Positions 46,412 through 55,405 of a DNA stretch of 64,000 bases are shown here, piece after piece. Location of the stretch: NCBI RefSeq assembly GCF_900107735.1, contig NZ_FNQV01000002.1, positions 1 through 64,000 of the forward strand. The letters are read 5' to 3'. The position numbers were made by a program, and so were the translations under genes. This DNA comes from Bowdeniella nasicola (lineage in GTDB: Bacteria > Actinomycetota > Actinomycetes > Actinomycetales > Actinomycetaceae). Under the pieces are notes generated by a model, which saw only the letters and a program-made list of their open reading frames with translations, did no database searches and was not told the DNA's origin. The first letter of the stretch is position 1. Each line of letters starts with the position of its first letter.

Positions 46412-47562
46412 CCCTCTTCCGACATCGCGAAGGGCGGAAGCTCAATCATCGCCGCCGCGTCCGACGGGACCACCAGCCTCCCGTCGGACAGGCGGCGAAT
46501 ATCGGTTGAGGCATGCTGGAGTTTGACTGACTCGGGCAGCAGTACCGGTTCGGCGGCCGTATTCAAGACGATGAGCATGCAACGATTGAGCAGCTCAAGG
46601 GTGCCTGATGCGCGATGGGCACCGTCGACCCACGCCACTGTTCCAGTGCCGAGCTGGTAGTCATCACGCAGGCGCAGGCTGCGGCGGTAATGCTCGAACA
46701 TCGACGTCGGGTCATTGGCCTGGGCCAGTTGCGCTTCGCGGACCTGGGCGGCGCGCGCGGCCGGATCGTGGTCGAGCGACCAGTCACGCAGTCCCACTTC
46801 CTCGCCCTGCAGCAGGTAGCAGGCGCCGGGTAGCGCCATCACCATGAGGGCGGCCGCGCGGACGCGGGCGACGGGCATCCGGTCGGCTTGCCACGAGTCG
46901 CCGGCCGGGCCGGTGCGGTAAAGCGCGTAGGTGGTAGTCCAGGCGGGGGAGGCGCCCAACGCGTCGCGGGTATCGAAGGTCTTGGTGACGGCGTTGCGGA
47001 TCTCGTCGGCGTTCCACGGCACATCGGTCAGCGAGTCATCGCGCAGGTGGCCGAGCCAATCCTCGGCGAGGTGGCCCGTGAGATCATCGCGTTCGCGCAT
47101 GGCACCGGCGAGCAGGCCCTCGTGGCGGTGCTCGGCGATCAGGGCGTGAAACGGCCCCGTCGAGGTCACCTGCTTTGCCGCCAGCGCCGAACGTAGATCA
47201 ATTCCGTCGACGTGCGCGTTGAGCCAGGTTTCCGCGTCAGCAAGAAGGCCGTCTTGGCCGCGCGAGGGCGCGAGCGAGGCAATGACCCGCAAACCGGCGG
47301 CCTGATGGGCCGAAACGATCTGGGCGGCGACCTCCGGTGAGATGGCATCCGGGCCCGACGGCACGACAACACCGTCGACGCCAAGGCGCACCGCGTCTGC
47401 GATGCACTCGGTTGCTAGCTCCGGCTGGGCGCCCGCAGTAAAGGAGTACTCGTAGAGTACGACGGATCGCCACCAGGCCTGTTCGCCGCGGCCTGCTCGG
47501 TGCACAAGTGTCATCGTCTGCAGGTCGGGGCGCAGCGTCGTGGTGTGCGGATCAAGGGTCAT
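46408..47562 (-). CDS. GH13-derived protein lacking catalytic residues (pseudoenzyme)
   Basis: A 384-aa protein clearly related to the neighbouring alpha-glucosidase: WWRSVVLYEYSF matches WWHSAVIYQIYPRSF, and RVRAAALMVMALPGACYLLQ matches its C-terminal barrel strand, followed in both by GEE and VGL/LGL. All four GH13 catalytic regions have changed: DLVPNH became ASLAPSR (95-101), GFRID became GIDLR (120-124), VAEAW became AGAMR (152-156), and LSNHD is absent near 212. It is also 167 residues shorter. The frame is open and undamaged, so it may be a binding or regulatory protein. ATG 47562 has GGGGAA about 10 nt upstream; ATG 47580 is possible. Confidence 0.75.
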   Translation of the reverse strand: MTLDPHTTTLRPDLQTMTLVHRAGRGEQAWWRSVVLYEYSFTAGAQPELATECIADAVRLGVDGVVVPSGPDAISPEVAAQIVSAHQAAGLRVIASLAPSRGQDGLLADAETWLNAHVDGIDLRSALAAKQVTSTGPFHALIAEHRHEGLLAGAMRERDDLTGHLAEDWLGHLRDDSLTDVPWNADEIRNAVTKTFDTRDALGASPAWTTTYALYRTGPAGDSWQADRMPVARVRAAALMVMALPGACYLLQGEEVGLRDWSLDHDPAARAAQVREAQLAQANDPTSMFEHYRRSLRLRDDYQLGTGTVAWVDGAHRASGTLELLNRCMLIVLNTAAEPVLLPESVKLQHASTDIRRLSDGRLVVPSDAAAMIELPPFAMSEEG

Positions 47563-47607
47563 GCGCCCATTGTTCCCCATTGAGCCGGATTCGTGCAGGT
47601 TGACCGG

Positions 47608-47616
47608 TTATCCACA
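47608..47616 (+). promoter_or_regulatory. Perfect DnaA box upstream of dgt
   Basis: TTATCCACA matches the 9-bp DnaA box exactly and lies 42 bp before the dgt start, upstream of its -10 box. DnaA can act as a transcription factor at such sites. By chance about one such 9-mer is expected in two windows of this size. Confidence 0.45.
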
Positions 47617-47645
47617 GTGCGTGAACCCGCTCGCATAACACTGAG

Positions 47646-47657
47646 TAGGCTTAGGGT
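47646..47657 (+). promoter_or_regulatory. dgt -10 box, leaderless start
   Basis: TAGGCT (47646-47651) is 6 nt before GTG 47658. No ribosome site is present. Confidence 0.5.
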
Positions 47658-48947
47658 GTGAGTGTTTTCCCCGAAGGTATCTCGGCTGATCGAGCCTATA
47701 ACGCTGCCTCACAGGAACGCTACGAGGCCGAACCACCGAAGTCCTCGGCGCGCACGGCCTTCGAGCGGGACCGGGCGCGCGTCTTGCACAGCGCCGGGCT
47801 GCGGCGCCTGGGAGCCAAGACTCAAGTCTTTGGGCCCAGCCAGGACGATTTTGTGCGGACTCGGCTGACGCACTCCCTGGAGGTCGCTCAAATCGGGCGC
47901 GAACTCGGCAAAATCCTGGGGTGCAACCCGGACGTCGTGGAAACGGCGTGCCTCGTGCACGACATCGGCCATCCGCCCTTTGGCCATAACGGCGAACGCG
48001 CGCTGAACGAGGTCGCGGCCGAGATTGGAGGCTTTGAGGGCAATGCGCAAACGCTCCGGCTGCTGACGCGCCTGGAGGCCAAGACGATGAGTGCGACGCG
48101 TAGCGTCGGACTGAACCTGACGCGCGCATCGCTCGACGCGACGTGCAAGTACCCCTGGGCGGAAGGCGCCGCACCGCCGCGCCCCGATGGCACGCGCAGC
48201 TCCAAGTACGGCGTCTATCACGACGATGCCGACATCTTCGGCTGGATGCGTACGGGAGCGCCCTACGGCGAGCGCTGCATCGAGGCCCAGGTGATGGACC
48301 TCGCGGACGATGTCGCCTACAGCGTGCACGACGTCGAGGACGCGATCGCCTCCGGCCGGCTTGCCCCGCACGTGCTTGCTGATGATGCCCTCATCTCGCA
48401 GGTTATCGACGCCACCGTCGCCTGGTACGGCTCGGAGGTGCGGGCCGATGATCTCTATGACGCGCTTGGCCGGCTCCGTCGCGAACCGTACTGGGTCGCC
48501 GATTTTACCGGGTCCCGCGCGGATCTCGCGGCGTTGAAGAATATGACGAGCCAGCTCATCGGGCGCTTCTGCTCAGCCGTGGAGAACGCCACCCGCAACG
48601 CCCACGGCCCGGGCAGGCTCGTGCGATACGACGCGCGTCTCGTCATTCCCGCTGATACGTTGGCCGAGATCACCGTGATGAAGGGGATTGCGGTGCATTT
48701 CGTCATGGCGCCGCGCGAGGCCGAACCGCTGTATTTGTCGCAGCGAACGATTCTATTTGACCTGGCCGATACGCTGATGACAAGCGGTGGGGAAGGCCTG
48801 GAGCCAGCCTTTGCTGGCGACTGGGCGGCCGCGCGCACCGAGGCCGAGCGCCTGCGCGTTGTCGTCGATCAGCTGGCCTCCCTCACCGATACATCGGCAC
48901 ACCAGTGGCATGCGCGGCTGTGCGGAATGTTCTCAGAACTGAATTAG
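47658..48947 (+). CDS. dgt: dGTP triphosphohydrolase-like HD protein
   Basis: A 429-aa HD-domain phosphohydrolase that removes triphosphate from dNTPs. The metal site includes His72 (RTRLTHSLEV), His101-Asp102 and His105 in CLVHDIGHPPFGHNGE, and a later Asp (VMDLADDVAYSVHD). This type-2 Dgt lies directly before dnaG in many actinobacteria. It ends 8 bp before the primase start. Confidence 0.93.
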   Translation: MSVFPEGISADRAYNAASQERYEAEPPKSSARTAFERDRARVLHSAGLRRLGAKTQVFGPSQDDFVRTRLTHSLEVAQIGRELGKILGCNPDVVETACLVHDIGHPPFGHNGERALNEVAAEIGGFEGNAQTLRLLTRLEAKTMSATRSVGLNLTRASLDATCKYPWAEGAAPPRPDGTRSSKYGVYHDDADIFGWMRTGAPYGERCIEAQVMDLADDVAYSVHDVEDAIASGRLAPHVLADDALISQVIDATVAWYGSEVRADDLYDALGRLRREPYWVADFTGSRADLAALKNMTSQLIGRFCSAVENATRNAHGPGRLVRYDARLVIPADTLAEITVMKGIAVHFVMAPREAEPLYLSQRTILFDLADTLMTSGGEGLEPAFAGDWAAARTEAERLRVVVDQLASLTDTSAHQWHARLCGMFSELN

Positions 48948-48955
48948 GACGAAAC

Positions 48956-50857
48956 GTGGCTGGGTTGATCAAACGAGAGGACATCGATCAGGTACGCGAG
49001 CGCACCCGCATCGATGACCTCGTCTCTCAACACGTCACGCTACGTCCTGCAGGCGTCGGCTCGCTGAAGGGACTGTGCCCGTTCCACGACGAAAAGACGC
49101 CATCCTTCCACGTCCGCCCGACGGTGGGCAGATGGCACTGCTTTGGCTGCGGGGAGGGCGGAGATGTCATCAACTTCGTGCAGCGCATCAATGGCGTGAG
49201 CTTCGTCGAGGCCGTCGAGCATTTGGCCGACCGCCTCGGCATGACGCTCCGCTACGAGGAAGGCTCCGCGCCCGCAAAGGACCAGGCGGCGCCTGGTTTG
49301 CGGCGGCGGTTGCTTGCAGCCCACGAGGTCGCCGAAGAGTACTATCGCAGCCAACTGCTCTCACCCGAGGCCCGGATTGCCCGCGAGTTCCTCTCAAAGC
49401 GAGGTTTTGACCAGGCAGCCGCCGTACGCTTCGGCATTGGCTATGCGCCCAAAGGCTGGGATAACCTCTTGTCCCACCTGCGCGGCCGCGGCTTTACCGA
49501 AAAAGAGCTGGCCGCCTCCGGCCTCGTCTCCCAGGGAAATCGGGGCCATTACGACCGCTTCCGCGGCCGCGTCATGTGGCCGATCCGAGACGTCATCGGC
49601 TCGACGATTGGGTTCGGCGCGCGTCACCTATACGAGGACGATAAGGGGCCGAAGTACCTCAATACCCCCGAGACGATGATCTATAAGAAGTCTCAGGTGC
49701 TCTACGGTCTCGACCTCGCCAAACGCGAGATCGCCAAGGACCGCCAAATCGTAATCGTCGAGGGTTACACCGACGTCATGGCCTGCCACCTCGCGGGCGT
49801 CGGCACCGCCGTCGCGACGTGTGGCACCGCCTTTGGCTCGGACCACGTGCGAATCGTGCGCCGATTGCTCGGCGATGCCAAGGACGCAGCCTCGGGGCTG
49901 CGCCTAGCCTCCGGACAGGTGCGCGGTGGGGAAGTGATCTTCACCTTCGATGGTGATGCGGCCGGACGCAAGGCAGCACTGAAGGCATTCAACGAGGACC
50001 AGTCGTTTGGAGCGCAGACGTTCGTTGCGGTCGAGCCGCGCGGTCTCGACCCGTGCGATCTCTGGCTCGCCGACGGAGATGAGGCCGTTTCCCGGCTCAT
50101 CGCCCAGCGCCAACCGCTGTTTGAGTTCGTCATTCACTCGGCCTTGGCCGAGCTCGATCTCGACACCGCCGAAGGTCGCGTCGCAGGACTGAAGAGCTGC
50201 GCCCCCGTCGTCGCGACGATCCGCGATCAGGCGTTGCGTGGTGAATACACGCGCCAACTGGCAGGCTGGCTCGGCATGGACGTCGCAACCGTCGCCCACG
50301 AGGTGCGGACGGCGCCCCGGCTCAGCCATCCCGAGCGCGTGAATCCCGCCGAGCGGCCCGTCGCGGGGCGCGCCGATGCGCCCGCGCAGCCCGATCGCTC
50401 CGATCCCGTCGTCAAGCTCGAGGCGCAAGCGCTGCAACTCGCGTTGCAAGAACCGGCAACCGCCTATGCCTGCGGCTTCGACTCTTTGCAGGGAGCGGCC
50501 TTCGTCGTGCCGATCTACCGCGCGCTGTTTGACGCCATCCAGGCTGTTGGTGGGACCGGCAGTGCAACGGAATCAGAATCGCCCTCCCACTGGCTTGAGG
50601 CTGTCGTCGAGGAAATTCCCGACCAGCTGCGCTCGGCCGCCGGAGCGCTGTCGGTCTCACCGATCCCGCTGGGGGATGAGCCGCTGCGGGCCTACACGAT
50701 CGAGGTTCTCAACGCACTGCTGCGGATGGACCTCAATCGCAAGATCGCCCACCTGCGCGGCCAGCTTTCGCGGGCTCAGCCGCAAGACCCGGACTATCAC
50801 GAAATCTTCACTCAACTCGTTGCATTGGAAACGGAGCGGCGGCGTCGTCAGGGATAA
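48956..50857 (+). CDS. dnaG: DNA primase
   Basis: A 633-aa primase making RNA primers at the replication fork. The CHC2 zinc domain uses Cys41, His44, Cys62 and Cys65 (CPFHDEKTPSFH, HCFGCGEGG). The TOPRIM core shows VIVEGYTDVMAC and FTFDGDAAGRKA. The C-terminal helicase-binding region (about 450-633) is diverged, as is usual. GTG 48956 has AGGA upstream and gives the conserved start AGLIKREDIDQVRERT. A longer frame overlaps dgt and was rejected. Confidence 0.95.
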   Translation: MAGLIKREDIDQVRERTRIDDLVSQHVTLRPAGVGSLKGLCPFHDEKTPSFHVRPTVGRWHCFGCGEGGDVINFVQRINGVSFVEAVEHLADRLGMTLRYEEGSAPAKDQAAPGLRRRLLAAHEVAEEYYRSQLLSPEARIAREFLSKRGFDQAAAVRFGIGYAPKGWDNLLSHLRGRGFTEKELAASGLVSQGNRGHYDRFRGRVMWPIRDVIGSTIGFGARHLYEDDKGPKYLNTPETMIYKKSQVLYGLDLAKREIAKDRQIVIVEGYTDVMACHLAGVGTAVATCGTAFGSDHVRIVRRLLGDAKDAASGLRLASGQVRGGEVIFTFDGDAAGRKAALKAFNEDQSFGAQTFVAVEPRGLDPCDLWLADGDEAVSRLIAQRQPLFEFVIHSALAELDLDTAEGRVAGLKSCAPVVATIRDQALRGEYTRQLAGWLGMDVATVAHEVRTAPRLSHPERVNPAERPVAGRADAPAQPDRSDPVVKLEAQALQLALQEPATAYACGFDSLQGAAFVVPIYRALFDAIQAVGGTGSATESESPSHWLEAVVEEIPDQLRSAAGALSVSPIPLGDEPLRAYTIEVLNALLRMDLNRKIAHLRGQLSRAQPQDPDYHEIFTQLVALETERRRRQG

Positions 50858-50892
50858 CCCCAGCGGAACGGGTGAGGCGAAATCCCGAAATG

Positions 50893-50908
50893 TCCGACTG
50901 GAGTCGGA
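50893..50908. repeat. 16-bp palindrome upstream of lysX
   Basis: TCCGACT-gg-AGTCGGA is symmetrical over 16 bp, lying 35 bp after the dnaG stop and 58 bp before lysX. It could be an operator or a small hairpin. No U-run follows, so it is not a typical terminator. Confidence 0.4.
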
Positions 50909-50953
50909 GAGAAATCGGCCCTGGAGCAGGATCATTTCGCCGCGGCGCAACCG

Positions 50954-50965
50954 TAAGGTTTAAAC
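50954..50965 (+). promoter_or_regulatory. lysX -10 box, leaderless start
   Basis: TAAGGT (50954-50959) lies 6 nt before GTG 50966, with no ribosome site. lysX therefore probably has its own promoter separate from dgt-dnaG. Confidence 0.5.
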
Positions 50966-53900
50966 GTGAATTCCTCTGCGCGTTTTAAAGAGCGTATTCC
51001 GACGTTTTTCGGTTGGCTTTTTACGGCCTACGGGGTGCTCTACCTACTCGGGATGGGCTTTGTCCATATCGGGCGGCCGATGCGCCACTTCCTGAATCAC
51101 GTCGACCTTTACCTCATGCCGGTACCGCGCGCATCGCTGTCCTGGCTCGTCGTATTGTTCTTACTCGCCGGAGCGATGTTCACGCGCAAGCGCGTCGTCC
51201 TCATTGTCACGGTGCCTGCCCTCGTCTTGATCCTGCTGACCAACATTTTGGGCCTGTCGTCCGGCGAGCGTGTGCCGCTGACCTGGGTGATCCCCGGGAT
51301 CGCGATCCAGGTCATCTTGCTGGCGCTGCTGCTATATGCACGCAAAGAATTCGTTGTACGGATCCGGCGAGCCAACTTTGTTGGCTCCATCATGGTGCTC
51401 GTCGTGGGTCTAATTCTTGCCATCGGCGTCGGCTGGCTCATCGTCATGGCCTTCCCATCCGACGTCCCGAGCTCCCAACGCCTGATCTACACGATCCAGC
51501 ACATCCTGTCGCTCGGGGCGATGGACTCCATTCGGGAACTTGGCCATGGCACCATCCACCTGCGCGCCACCTTGGGCGTGCTCGGGGCCCTGCCGATCAT
51601 CGCGGCCGTCGTCACGCTACTGCGCTCTCAACGGATCAGCAACACTCTCACCGAGGAAGACGAAGATCTCATCCGGACGCTGCTTTCGCACTATGGCGCC
51701 AACGACTCTCTGGGCTATTTTGCGACGCGGCGCGATAAGTCCGTCGTGTTCTCGCCGGATGGCCGCGCAGCTATCACTTACCGCCAGGAAGCGGGCAACG
51801 CTCTGGCCTCCTCGGATCCCGTGGGCGATCCCGACTCATGGCCGGCCGCCATTGCGCAGTGGCGCGAGGTGTGCCGACGCTACGGCTGGAGCGCGTCCGT
51901 CCTGGGCGCTTCCAGCGCTGGCGCCGCGGCATACGCGAAGGCCGGTTTGAAGGTGCTGCGCGTTGGCGACGAGGCCGTCGTCCATCTCACGAACCGATCC
52001 GCGCTGCGTTCCCCGGAAGTACGGCGCCACGTTAACGCCAGCCGTAAGCGCGGCATGAGCGTGCGGATTCGTCGGCACAGCGCGATCAGTGAAGCCGAGA
52101 TGGCGGAGATCGTCGCCGATGCTGACCGGTGGCGCACGGGCGGCGCCGAGCGCGGCTTTTCGATGGCGCTCTCCCGCCTCGGGCACCCGGCCGACGGCAA
52201 CTGCCTGCTCGCCGAAGTCCTCGATGCGGACGGCACGCGCGTAGCAATGCACTCCTACGTGCCGTGGGGGCCGAACGGGATCTCGCTCGATCTCATGCGG
52301 CGAAGCCCCGATGCGCCCGCTGGCGTTAACGAGTTCCTCGTTGCCTCGATCGTGGAGAATGCGGACGGCTTGGGCCTTACCCGGATGTCGCTGAACTTCG
52401 CTGTCTTCCGCGAAATCTTCGAAGCCGGGGCAGCCCTCGGCGCGGGACCGATTCTGCGCCTGACGCGACGCATCTTGCTCTTCGCTTCGCGCTTTTGGCA
52501 ACTCGAGTCCCTCTATCGCGCCAATGAGAAATACGCGCCCGAGTGGTTCCCGCGTTACGTCGCCTACGAAGAAACGCGCACCCTGGGTAGTGCGCTCGTC
52601 GCCATGGGGCTCGCGGAAGGCTACCTGCCTCGCATCCCGCTGAAGGGGCTGCCATCCAAGGTCACCGGCGCCTACCCCCAGGCCCACCTGGTAGAAACCC
52701 CGACCTTCGACACCGAGGTAATCGTTCGGCGGGTACCGGAGCAGGTGCGGGTGCGCACCGATAAGGCACGCGCACTCATCGACGAGGGAATCAACCCGTG
52801 GCCCGTAGGCGCGTCGAGCCCGCAGCACGCGGCGAAACTGCTGGAGGCTGCTACCGGAGCAAGTCTCACGATCTCGGGCCGCGTCATTCGGCAACGAAAC
52901 TTCGGTTCGGTCGTCTTCCTCGTCGTACGCGACTGGAGTGGACAGTGCCAGGTGATCGTCGATGCTGGCGCGCCCGAGGCGCTCGACTTCATCCGAAGCA
53001 ACGTCGACCTCGGCGACCTCATCGAGGTGTCAGGTAGTCGCGGTGAATCCCGCACCGGAGAGCCGTCGCTGCTCGCCACCGACGTACGGATGATCGCCAA
53101 GTGCCTGCGACCGCTGCCGGATAAGTACCACGGCCTGACTGATCCCGAGGCCCAGGTTCGTCAGCGCCACGTCGACCTCGCGATCAACGATGAGGCTCGC
53201 CGGACGCTGGCGGCCCGGTCCGCGATCCTGAACTCGCTGCGCGCAAGCCTGCTTGCCGAAGGCTACCTGGAAGTCGAAACGCCCATCTTGCAGCCGATCC
53301 ACGGTGGCGCAAACGCGCGCCCATTCACGACGCACATCAATGCCTATGACCTCGACCTGTACCTGCGCATCGCGCCCGAGCTCTATCTCAAGCGGCTGTG
53401 TGTGGGCGGCGTTGAGCGAGTCTTCGAGCTCGGCCGCACCTTCCGTAACGAGGGCGTGGACTTCTCCCACAACCCGGAGTTCACGATCCTGGAGGCCTAC
53501 CGCGCGCACGCCGATTACATCGACATGCTCCACACTATTCGTCGCCTCATTCAAAATGCGGCGATCGCCGTCCACGGCGAGTGTATCGTTCCCGGGCCCG
53601 ACGGTCAGATGGTCGATATTTCGGGGGAGTGGCCCATCGTACCGATCTACGACGGCATCTCCGACGCACTAGCGGGCACGAGCGTTGCTCATCTCGCACC
53701 GATCACGACGGAAACGAGCGTCGAGGATCTGCAGCAGGTATGCGAAGGGCTCGACATCGCCTACCGGCCTGACTGGGATCACGGCGAACTCGTCCTTGAG
53801 CTCTACGAACACCTGATTGAGGAGCGCACGACGACGCCACAGTTCAACATCGATTTTCCGCTTTCGGTTTCGCCGTTGACCGGGACGCACCGCCACAACC

Positions 53901-54196
53901 CGAAGCTCGCTGAGCGGTGGGACCTCGTCGCGTGGGGCGTCGAACTCGGCACCGCCTATTCCGAACTCACCAACCCGATCGACCAGCGCGACCGGCTGAC
54001 CGAGCAGTCGGTCAAGGCCGCCGGCGGCGATCCGGAGGCGATGGAGTTGGACGAGGACTTCCTATCCGCGCTCGAGTTCGGCATGGCGCCGTCAGGCGGA
54101 CTCGGCATGGGCGTCGATCGAGTCGTCATGCTCATCACCGGCAAGTCGCTGCGAGAAACGCTGCCCTTCCCGCTCGTCAAGCCCGCGGGTGCATAA
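50966..54196 (+). CDS. lysX: Bifunctional lysylphosphatidylglycerol synthase / lysyl-tRNA synthetase
   Basis: A 1076-aa fusion. The N-terminal membrane part (about 10-225) has six or so helices. The phosphatidylglycerol lysyltransferase domain (DUF2156, about 240-570) follows. An OB-fold anticodon-binding domain (about 645-720) and a class II LysRS core (about 735-1075) complete it; the core has motif 2 FELGRTFRNEGVDFSHNPEF and motif 3 GGLGMGVDRVVML. It charges tRNA-Lys and transfers lysine to membrane lipid, lowering negative charge and giving resistance to cationic peptides in mycobacteria. Whether a separate lysS exists cannot be seen here. Confidence 0.95.
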   Translation: MNSSARFKERIPTFFGWLFTAYGVLYLLGMGFVHIGRPMRHFLNHVDLYLMPVPRASLSWLVVLFLLAGAMFTRKRVVLIVTVPALVLILLTNILGLSSGERVPLTWVIPGIAIQVILLALLLYARKEFVVRIRRANFVGSIMVLVVGLILAIGVGWLIVMAFPSDVPSSQRLIYTIQHILSLGAMDSIRELGHGTIHLRATLGVLGALPIIAAVVTLLRSQRISNTLTEEDEDLIRTLLSHYGANDSLGYFATRRDKSVVFSPDGRAAITYRQEAGNALASSDPVGDPDSWPAAIAQWREVCRRYGWSASVLGASSAGAAAYAKAGLKVLRVGDEAVVHLTNRSALRSPEVRRHVNASRKRGMSVRIRRHSAISEAEMAEIVADADRWRTGGAERGFSMALSRLGHPADGNCLLAEVLDADGTRVAMHSYVPWGPNGISLDLMRRSPDAPAGVNEFLVASIVENADGLGLTRMSLNFAVFREIFEAGAALGAGPILRLTRRILLFASRFWQLESLYRANEKYAPEWFPRYVAYEETRTLGSALVAMGLAEGYLPRIPLKGLPSKVTGAYPQAHLVETPTFDTEVIVRRVPEQVRVRTDKARALIDEGINPWPVGASSPQHAAKLLEAATGASLTISGRVIRQRNFGSVVFLVVRDWSGQCQVIVDAGAPEALDFIRSNVDLGDLIEVSGSRGESRTGEPSLLATDVRMIAKCLRPLPDKYHGLTDPEAQVRQRHVDLAINDEARRTLAARSAILNSLRASLLAEGYLEVETPILQPIHGGANARPFTTHINAYDLDLYLRIAPELYLKRLCVGGVERVFELGRTFRNEGVDFSHNPEFTILEAYRAHADYIDMLHTIRRLIQNAAIAVHGECIVPGPDGQMVDISGEWPIVPIYDGISDALAGTSVAHLAPITTETSVEDLQQVCEGLDIAYRPDWDHGELVLELYEHLIEERTTTPQFNIDFPLSVSPLTGTHRHNPKLAERWDLVAWGVELGTAYSELTNPIDQRDRLTEQSVKAAGGDPEAMELDEDFLSALEFGMAPSGGLGMGVDRVVMLITGKSLRETLPFPLVKPAGA

Positions 54197-54197
54197 C

Positions 54198-54857
54198 GTG
54201 CACAAGGGAGCTGCTCTCGCCCTCGTGGGCGCCGCGCTGGCCTATGCCACCTGGGTGATCTCGCCTTGGCTCGTGCCCGAACTCAGCGTCGTCGAAAGCT
54301 ATGCCTCGGAGCTCGCGGCCGACGGGCTCGGGCATGCCGAGATCTTCCGGTGGGGCGATCGCATCGCAAGCGTCCTCCTGCTCATTGCGGCAGCCCTGCT
54401 ACGCGGGCCGCGGATCGCCTGGCTACGGGCGCTGCTCGCCGTGTGGGCAAGCGCCACGCTCATCGATTCGTTCTTCCCCATGTCGTGTGCGCAATCGCTT
54501 GATACCGGTTGCGTCCTGCGTCATTCAACATTCCCGACGGTGCAAGACACGATCCACGTCCTATCATCCTCGACGGCAACGATTGCCTCGGTCCTCGCGG
54601 TCGCCGCCGGAACGTGGTTGCGGCCCGCGGCTCGTTCCACCCGGGTCATGGCGTGGATCTGCGTGGGCGCCACGATCCTTGTCATCATCGCCTCAGGTGC
54701 TGCCGAGATCTTCCACGTCAATGCGGGACTCGGGTTAGTGCAGCGCCTCCAGCTCGCTACGCTATCGGCATGGCTGATCACATTCGGAAGGCAGCTATGG
54801 ACCAGCTGGTCTACGTCGCGGGCCTCGGCAGGCCCGCCGCTGACGTGCAGCCGCTAG
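54198..54857 (+). CDS. DUF998 membrane protein
   Basis: A 219-aa protein with six predicted hydrophobic helices. FRWGDRIASVLLLIAAALL, a loop with DSFFPMSCAQS and a His in TIHVLSSS fit the DUF998 pattern. Function is unknown. GTG 54198 begins the hydrophobic helix; GTG 54189, which overlaps the lysX stop, is equally possible. Its 3' end overlaps the hydrolase gene by 61 bp. Confidence 0.75.
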   Translation: MHKGAALALVGAALAYATWVISPWLVPELSVVESYASELAADGLGHAEIFRWGDRIASVLLLIAAALLRGPRIAWLRALLAVWASATLIDSFFPMSCAQSLDTGCVLRHSTFPTVQDTIHVLSSSTATIASVLAVAAGTWLRPAARSTRVMAWICVGATILVIIASGAAEIFHVNAGLGLVQRLQLATLSAWLITFGRQLWTSWSTSRASAGPPLTCSR

Positions 54858-55405
54858 CAACGGCCCTGGGAGCGCGGCTCGTTGCAGCTTTTGGCGTGGA
54901 CGACCCGCTCTTTGAGGATCTCGCCGCAGGGGCTGACCTCGTCGCGGCGGCAGCGGGAACGAGCCGCCCGGTGTTGATCGGTCATTCAATGGGGGCTTTC
55001 GTCGCCGAGTGCGCCGCCTACCGCCATCCTGCGGCCTTCAGCGCACTAGTGCTGCTCGATCCATCCATCGCCCGGCCACAGCGGGACGGATTGCCACCCG
55101 CCCTGCAAGAGGCCCTGCGCCAACTCCTTGTCGGAAAGTCGCGTTTCGTTAATGCAGCTCGTGACAACCTCAATTATCGCCGATTCGCGACGCTGACAGC
55201 TGCCGCGCGGCAGCGCTACGAGCTGTCGATACCGGCGCTCATCGTGACGGCGACACTCTGCCTGGAAAGTTCCTGGAGCCACCAGCACTCAGCGATGGCG
55301 AGCCAGCTGGGCGCGAGCCACATCGTGCGCGCGCCCGCCTCCCATCTATTGGCGACGAAACACTCGGATGATGTCGCCGCCATCATCCGCGCCTGGCAAC
55401 GTTAA
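54797..55405 (+). CDS. Alpha/beta hydrolase
   Basis: A 202-aa protein of the alpha/beta hydrolase fold, short for the family. LIGHSMGAFVAE holds the nucleophile Ser in GHSMG, VLLDPSIARP may hold the acid, and ASHLLATKHSDDV holds the likely catalytic His. The substrate is unknown. ATG 54797 has GGAAGG 6 nt upstream. ATG 54770 lies 6 nt after TACGCT and could be a leaderless start, adding nine residues. Its stop shares TTAA 55402-55405 with DUF3145. Confidence 0.8.
   Translation: MDQLVYVAGLGRPAADVQPLATALGARLVAAFGVDDPLFEDLAAGADLVAAAAGTSRPVLIGHSMGAFVAECAAYRHPAAFSALVLLDPSIARPQRDGLPPALQEALRQLLVGKSRFVNAARDNLNYRRFATLTAAARQRYELSIPALIVTATLCLESSWSHQHSAMASQLGASHIVRAPASHLLATKHSDDVAAIIRAWQR

Noticed and set aside
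48905-48955. N-terminal extension of dnaG into dgt
   Set aside because: It has no ribosome site and is not similar to primase; GTG 48956 gives the conserved start.
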